A stretch of 64,000 nucleotides of DNA from the NCBI RefSeq assembly GCF_900105415.1, contig NZ_FNSM01000001.1, positions 3,634,501 to 3,698,500 on the forward strand, in the 5' to 3' direction. Position numbers and translations under genes: made by a program. The notes below the pieces were generated by a model. The model made no database searches. It worked only from the letters and a program-made list of their open reading frames with translations, and was not told the DNA's origin. Shown in pieces: positions 62,001-64,000 of the stretch (within the stretch, counting starts at the first letter, position 1; each line of letters opens with the position of its first letter). Origin of the DNA: Streptomyces sp. TLI_105. GTDB lineage: Bacteria; Actinomycetota; Actinomycetes; Streptomycetales; Streptomycetaceae.

Positions 62001-64000
62001 CGCGGCACCTCGGTGGCGTCCGCGATGGCCCAGGCCTGCTGCTGGCCGGTCACCGCGCGCTGGGCGGCGGCGTTGGCCGCGGTGGCCTGGTCCTTGGCGG
62101 TGGCGACCAGCGCCTGGACCTTGCCCCGGGCGTTCGCCAGGTCCGCCTTCGCCTTGTCGAAGAGGGCCTGCTTCGGCTTGAAGAGGTGGTCCGGGTCGGC
62201 CTCCAGCCGGTCGTGCCAGTACTTCTGCCAGCGCAGGATCTGGTCCGCGCGCCACGCCTGGCCGATGGCCTCGATCATGGCGGCGGTGGCGGACCGGGTC
62301 GCGGCGGCGGCGTCGGCCTCCGCCTGCATGATGACGGCGCGCGGCGCGGCCTGACCGGCGTACTCCGTCTCCCATTCGGCCGAGGCCTGGGAGACGGCCT
62401 CGCTCAGGGCGTTGCGCGGGTCGACCGGGTCGGCGTGGTTGCACGAGGCCCACGACTGTTTGAGGCTCTCGACCTCGACGCGGAACTCGGGCGTGCCCTC
62501 GACGACCTTCCCGGCGGGGAAGCCGCCGTGCCGCAGGTACGTGGCGATGTCGGAGGACGTGGTGCCGCCGAAGAAGCGGGTGTTGTTGACGTTGGAGTCC
62601 CGCAGCATGAAGTCGGCCGCGAAGTCGTGCCAGCTGTCCTTGCCGCGGTTCTGCTCGGTGATCTGCCGGGCCTTGGCGACCGCCTCGGGGCTCGCGTTGG
62701 TGTGCGCGTCCCAGCCGATGCGCTCCGCCAGCTTCGCCTGGGTGGCGGCGGTGTACGCGCTGATGTCGGCGCTGAACTCCGGCGCGTGCAGCGTGATCCC
62801 GTCGTCGAACGAGCTCATCGCGTACGGCTTGTTGGCGTCCTCCAGGATCGCCTTCTGGGCCGCGAAGGCGTCCAGATAGGCGTAACCGGCCTCGCGGTCC
62901 TGGTCGTTGGCCTGCCCCAGGGGCATGAAGCCGATCCAGCCGCGCTCGCCGATGACGGCTTCCAGCTGGGCGTCGCCGCCGGTCAGGCCCTGGATGGCCA
63001 GGGCCTTCGTCTTGGCGCCGCCCGCGTGCAGGGCGACACCCGCGAGGCACCGGTTGAGGCGCGGGGTGGAGCGGACGTCGCTGATGACGGCGGCCAGCTC
63101 GTTGAGCCGGCGCAGGGCGTCGTCGGCATCGCGGAAGATCGTCCGCATGCCGTCGGAGACCTTCTCGATCGCCTGGGCGAGCGCGGGGATGCGGCCCACG
63201 ATCACGGTGGACGACGGGATGTCGACCAGGTCCCACAGGCAGTCGTCGACGTCGGATCCGGCCAGGCAGGCCTTGACCTTTGCGGCGTCGAGCTGCTCGA
63301 AGAGGATCTTCCCGCCGTTGGCGTCGGCCCACTCGACGACGTTCACGGAGACGGCCGCGAGGCCCTTCCGGTAGTCGTCGACGCAGGTCTGGCCGCAGGC
63401 GTCGAGGAGGATCTTCTCCTCGCGCTCGCCGAGCGCCGGCCAGTTGGACGCGCCGCCCTTGATGGGCGTGGTGCCCTCGGCGAGCGCGCCCTTGTGCGCG
63501 GCCTCGTTCTTCTCGCGCTGCTCCTGCTCTGCCTTCTTCGAGGCCTCCTCGGCGGCGGTGCTGTCGCCCGCCGCGTCGCCGGCCTTGGACTCGGCGTCCT
63601 TGGCGTCCTGCTCGGCCTTGGCCGCCTTCTCCGCGGCCTCCTTGGCCGCGTCGGCGGACCGGCCGGCCTTCCCGTTCGCCTCGGCGGCGTGCCGCTCGGC
63701 GTCGGTGGCCTCGCGGTCGGCCTCGGTGGCCGCGTCGCTCGCCCCGTCCGCGGTGAGGCGGGCGGAGGCGGCGTCGTTCCCGGCCTGTTCGGCGTGGCCG
63801 GCGGCGGTGTCGGAGGCGGTCTTCGCGCCCTGCTGCGCGTCGGCGGCCTCGGCCGCGGACGCCTGGGCGCGGGTCACGGCCTCGACTGCGCGGGCCGAGT
63901 CCGCCGCTGCGGCGGCGGCCACCTCGGCGGCGAGCTTCGCGTCCCCGGTGGCCTGCGCGGCGGTCTGCTGAGCGGACTGAGCGGCCTGCGCGGCCTGTGC
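59054..64000 (-). CDS. Giant Ala-rich polymorphic toxin (ALF-type), 5' end outside window
   Basis: At least 1649 residues are encoded; the frame is open to the right edge, so the N-terminus (signal peptide or repeat region) is missing. Over about 1200 residues it is an Ala/Glu/Lys-rich helical array, including repeats of the type ATKAEEDAASARATATKAE that resemble ALF repeat domains. Downstream is a long conserved middle region (YTGEPKDVVKDNCNPFIHVG-like section, TFRMAGEACTVADAGTFKAT). The last 165 residues form a compact putative toxin domain (IVKDGDHIVLGINPHSDDLT, KIAGGRTFNNQDYGINLPKE, ending WKYANGTPVAD), resembling polymorphic toxin type 27, which I assign at low confidence. The adjacent small gene is its probable immunity partner. 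Confidence 0.8.
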   Translation of the reverse strand, partial: AQAAQAAQSAQQTAAQATGDAKLAAEVAAAAAADSARAVEAVTRAQASAAEAADAQQGAKTASDTAAGHAEQAGNDAASARLTADGASDAATEADREATDAERHAAEANGKAGRSADAAKEAAEKAAKAEQDAKDAESKAGDAAGDSTAAEEASKKAEQEQREKNEAAHKGALAEGTTPIKGGASNWPALGEREEKILLDACGQTCVDDYRKGLAAVSVNVVEWADANGGKILFEQLDAAKVKACLAGSDVDDCLWDLVDIPSSTVIVGRIPALAQAIEKVSDGMRTIFRDADDALRRLNELAAVISDVRSTPRLNRCLAGVALHAGGAKTKALAIQGLTGGDAQLEAVIGERGWIGFMPLGQANDQDREAGYAYLDAFAAQKAILEDANKPYAMSSFDDGITLHAPEFSADISAYTAATQAKLAERIGWDAHTNASPEAVAKARQITEQNRGKDSWHDFAADFMLRDSNVNNTRFFGGTTSSDIATYLRHGGFPAGKVVEGTPEFRVEVESLKQSWASCNHADPVDPRNALSEAVSQASAEWETEYAGQAAPRAVIMQAEADAAAATRSATAAMIEAIGQAWRADQILRWQKYWHDRLEADPDHLFKPKQALFDKAKADLANARGKVQALVATAKDQATAANAAAQRAVTGQQQAWAIADATEVPRGRGLMYARQSVQVARASGAAATAASKATETALNAANATVSTSEALLALAKTEAHAVNTEFRRIAAQEAAAQAKAAADSADAYAASAAANAETAKKAKEKALAEEQDAKKAAADAQAQRAVAELERANAAAYRATAERERDKAAGHEADAVAQGRIASEARTSAEAAGSTAASKRAVAEQAERDAVTARDNALEAEQKRDSLNAKAAAYEAKAAADEGTDAAGDSRAAATDARAAANTATTAATNARASANAATAAATNAREAATKAQGAASRAKAASDSAWASYWIAAGSAAAAHAAAAEAIDASQAAAADAKGAKEQSEKASAAAKVAKTEAAAARSEAAQTASWAATTAGKALAAVQSSLAARDSAAAVTKPANEAISLGGPFQEVDSSAAFAVLTGQQSLTIAQQQAAVAAATAKQAEGFSAEAKALAEQAAADMKLAAQASASAAADASRAAKAYQRAQESAAQAAKDAKEAQAAAGRADGYAMAAGKDALAAWSAATDAQADANAADAAATEAEKDAANARAVATKAEEDAASARATATKAEEDATAAETAAAGARDAAEEAQAAADRTEKSGSAEQISQGVTTGIGDVWAVLDHIEYIGEPKDVVKDNCNPFIHVGDCKITATVTYKSHTDVYMCAARWESYATTTGSCPKDDTIYLGPDVSKEPETKRLTTVLTMTEFNSGIDPVDILLGDFIGCAKLLTPGLSGGSWGDCAWAASWFLAGPLFRAGKAAVAALDASLKMGVGFMDAYRALRTVGLTEVAIQGILSRIFRMAGEACTVADAGTFKATTFQVASFEVASFSAASGNDELIEKCRRILKDIVKDGDHIVLGINPHSDDLTKIAGGRTFNNQDYGINLPKEMGLGERPIWTVGVEEAVSNGSVKISVSLDGVPGATNADEALNMLLQRGEGITPGDWETIRKTGMGTAWEMTKLRSAVRMEDRGWKSIEWWMTNSEGKVVRVFPERWKYANGTPVAD

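Overview
The window is about 70% GC or higher, uses GTG/ATG starts with GGAGG-type ribosome binding sites and strong codon bias, and carries typical Streptomyces families (Scr1-like XRE/DUF397 pair, ECF41 sigma factor, MshA-type glycosyltransferase, TerD proteins, ALF-type polymorphic toxin, GH18 chitinase with DasR-like sites). It looks like a chromosomal, accessory-rich segment of a Streptomyces or close relative. No rRNA, tRNA, CRISPR array or intact insertion sequence was recognised.

Layout. 1-3.7 kb: end of a methyltransferase, a Fur-family regulator, two paralogous TrmB/LuxR regulators and a small secreted peptide. 3.9-11.8 kb: a locus with the enzyme logic of mycothiol synthesis but different parts: MshA-like glycosyltransferase, a MetRS-like protein lacking KMSKS, an SDR lacking its catalytic Tyr, a PrpF/DapF-fold isomerase, an asparagine-synthetase-like amidotransferase and a divergent PIG-L deacetylase. 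11.9-19.9 kb: WXG-like protein, delta-60/RTX-like secreted protein, chitinase, tandem TerD protein, a decayed NTF2-like gene, a GNAT. 19.9-25.8 kb: HATPase/XRE/DUF397 regulators, an ECF41 regulon (AhpD-like, sigma, DoxX-like) with two matching promoters, NTF2-like proteins. 25-29.3 kb: a TetR-controlled pair of divergent operons (FMN reductase plus metallo-hydrolase; pirin plus MFS pump). 29.2-36.2 kb: transporters, a decayed VapBC, a PIN toxin/antitoxin, truncated haemoglobin, an HTH protein, a DUF4097-type protein and a MarR regulator.

36.2-54.1 kb: an indigoidine-synthetase-like NRPS (A-Ox-T-TE, read by eye as Gln-activating), then, upstream of it on the same strand, a tightly coupled operon of about 13 genes. 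It joins carrier-protein chemistry (MaoC-like, two methyltransferases, AurF-like diiron N-oxygenase, SerRS-like amino acid:carrier-protein ligase, AcpS-type PPTase, ACP) to a complete SAM regeneration cycle (MetK, adenosine-kinase-like, MetH, MetF, AhcY). An AT-rich sigma70-like promoter (TTGACA-N18-TAGATT) lies just upstream. My inference is a dedicated, methylation-heavy pathway for an N-oxygenated, carrier-bound amino acid. 54.2-56.9 kb: a PLP-dependent sulfur enzyme and an MFS exporter with two CsoR-like palindromes in its promoter.

57-64 kb: an HD-domain protein, a lipoprotein, and a giant Ala-rich polymorphic toxin with a candidate immunity gene; the toxin gene runs off the right edge. 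A long palindromic repeat occurs twice (8.8-9.0 and 39.9-40.2 kb), next to each of the two biosynthetic loci. The two best candidates for undescribed biology are the mycothiol-like locus and the carrier-protein/SAM-cycle operon; each contains a repurposed aminoacyl-tRNA synthetase.
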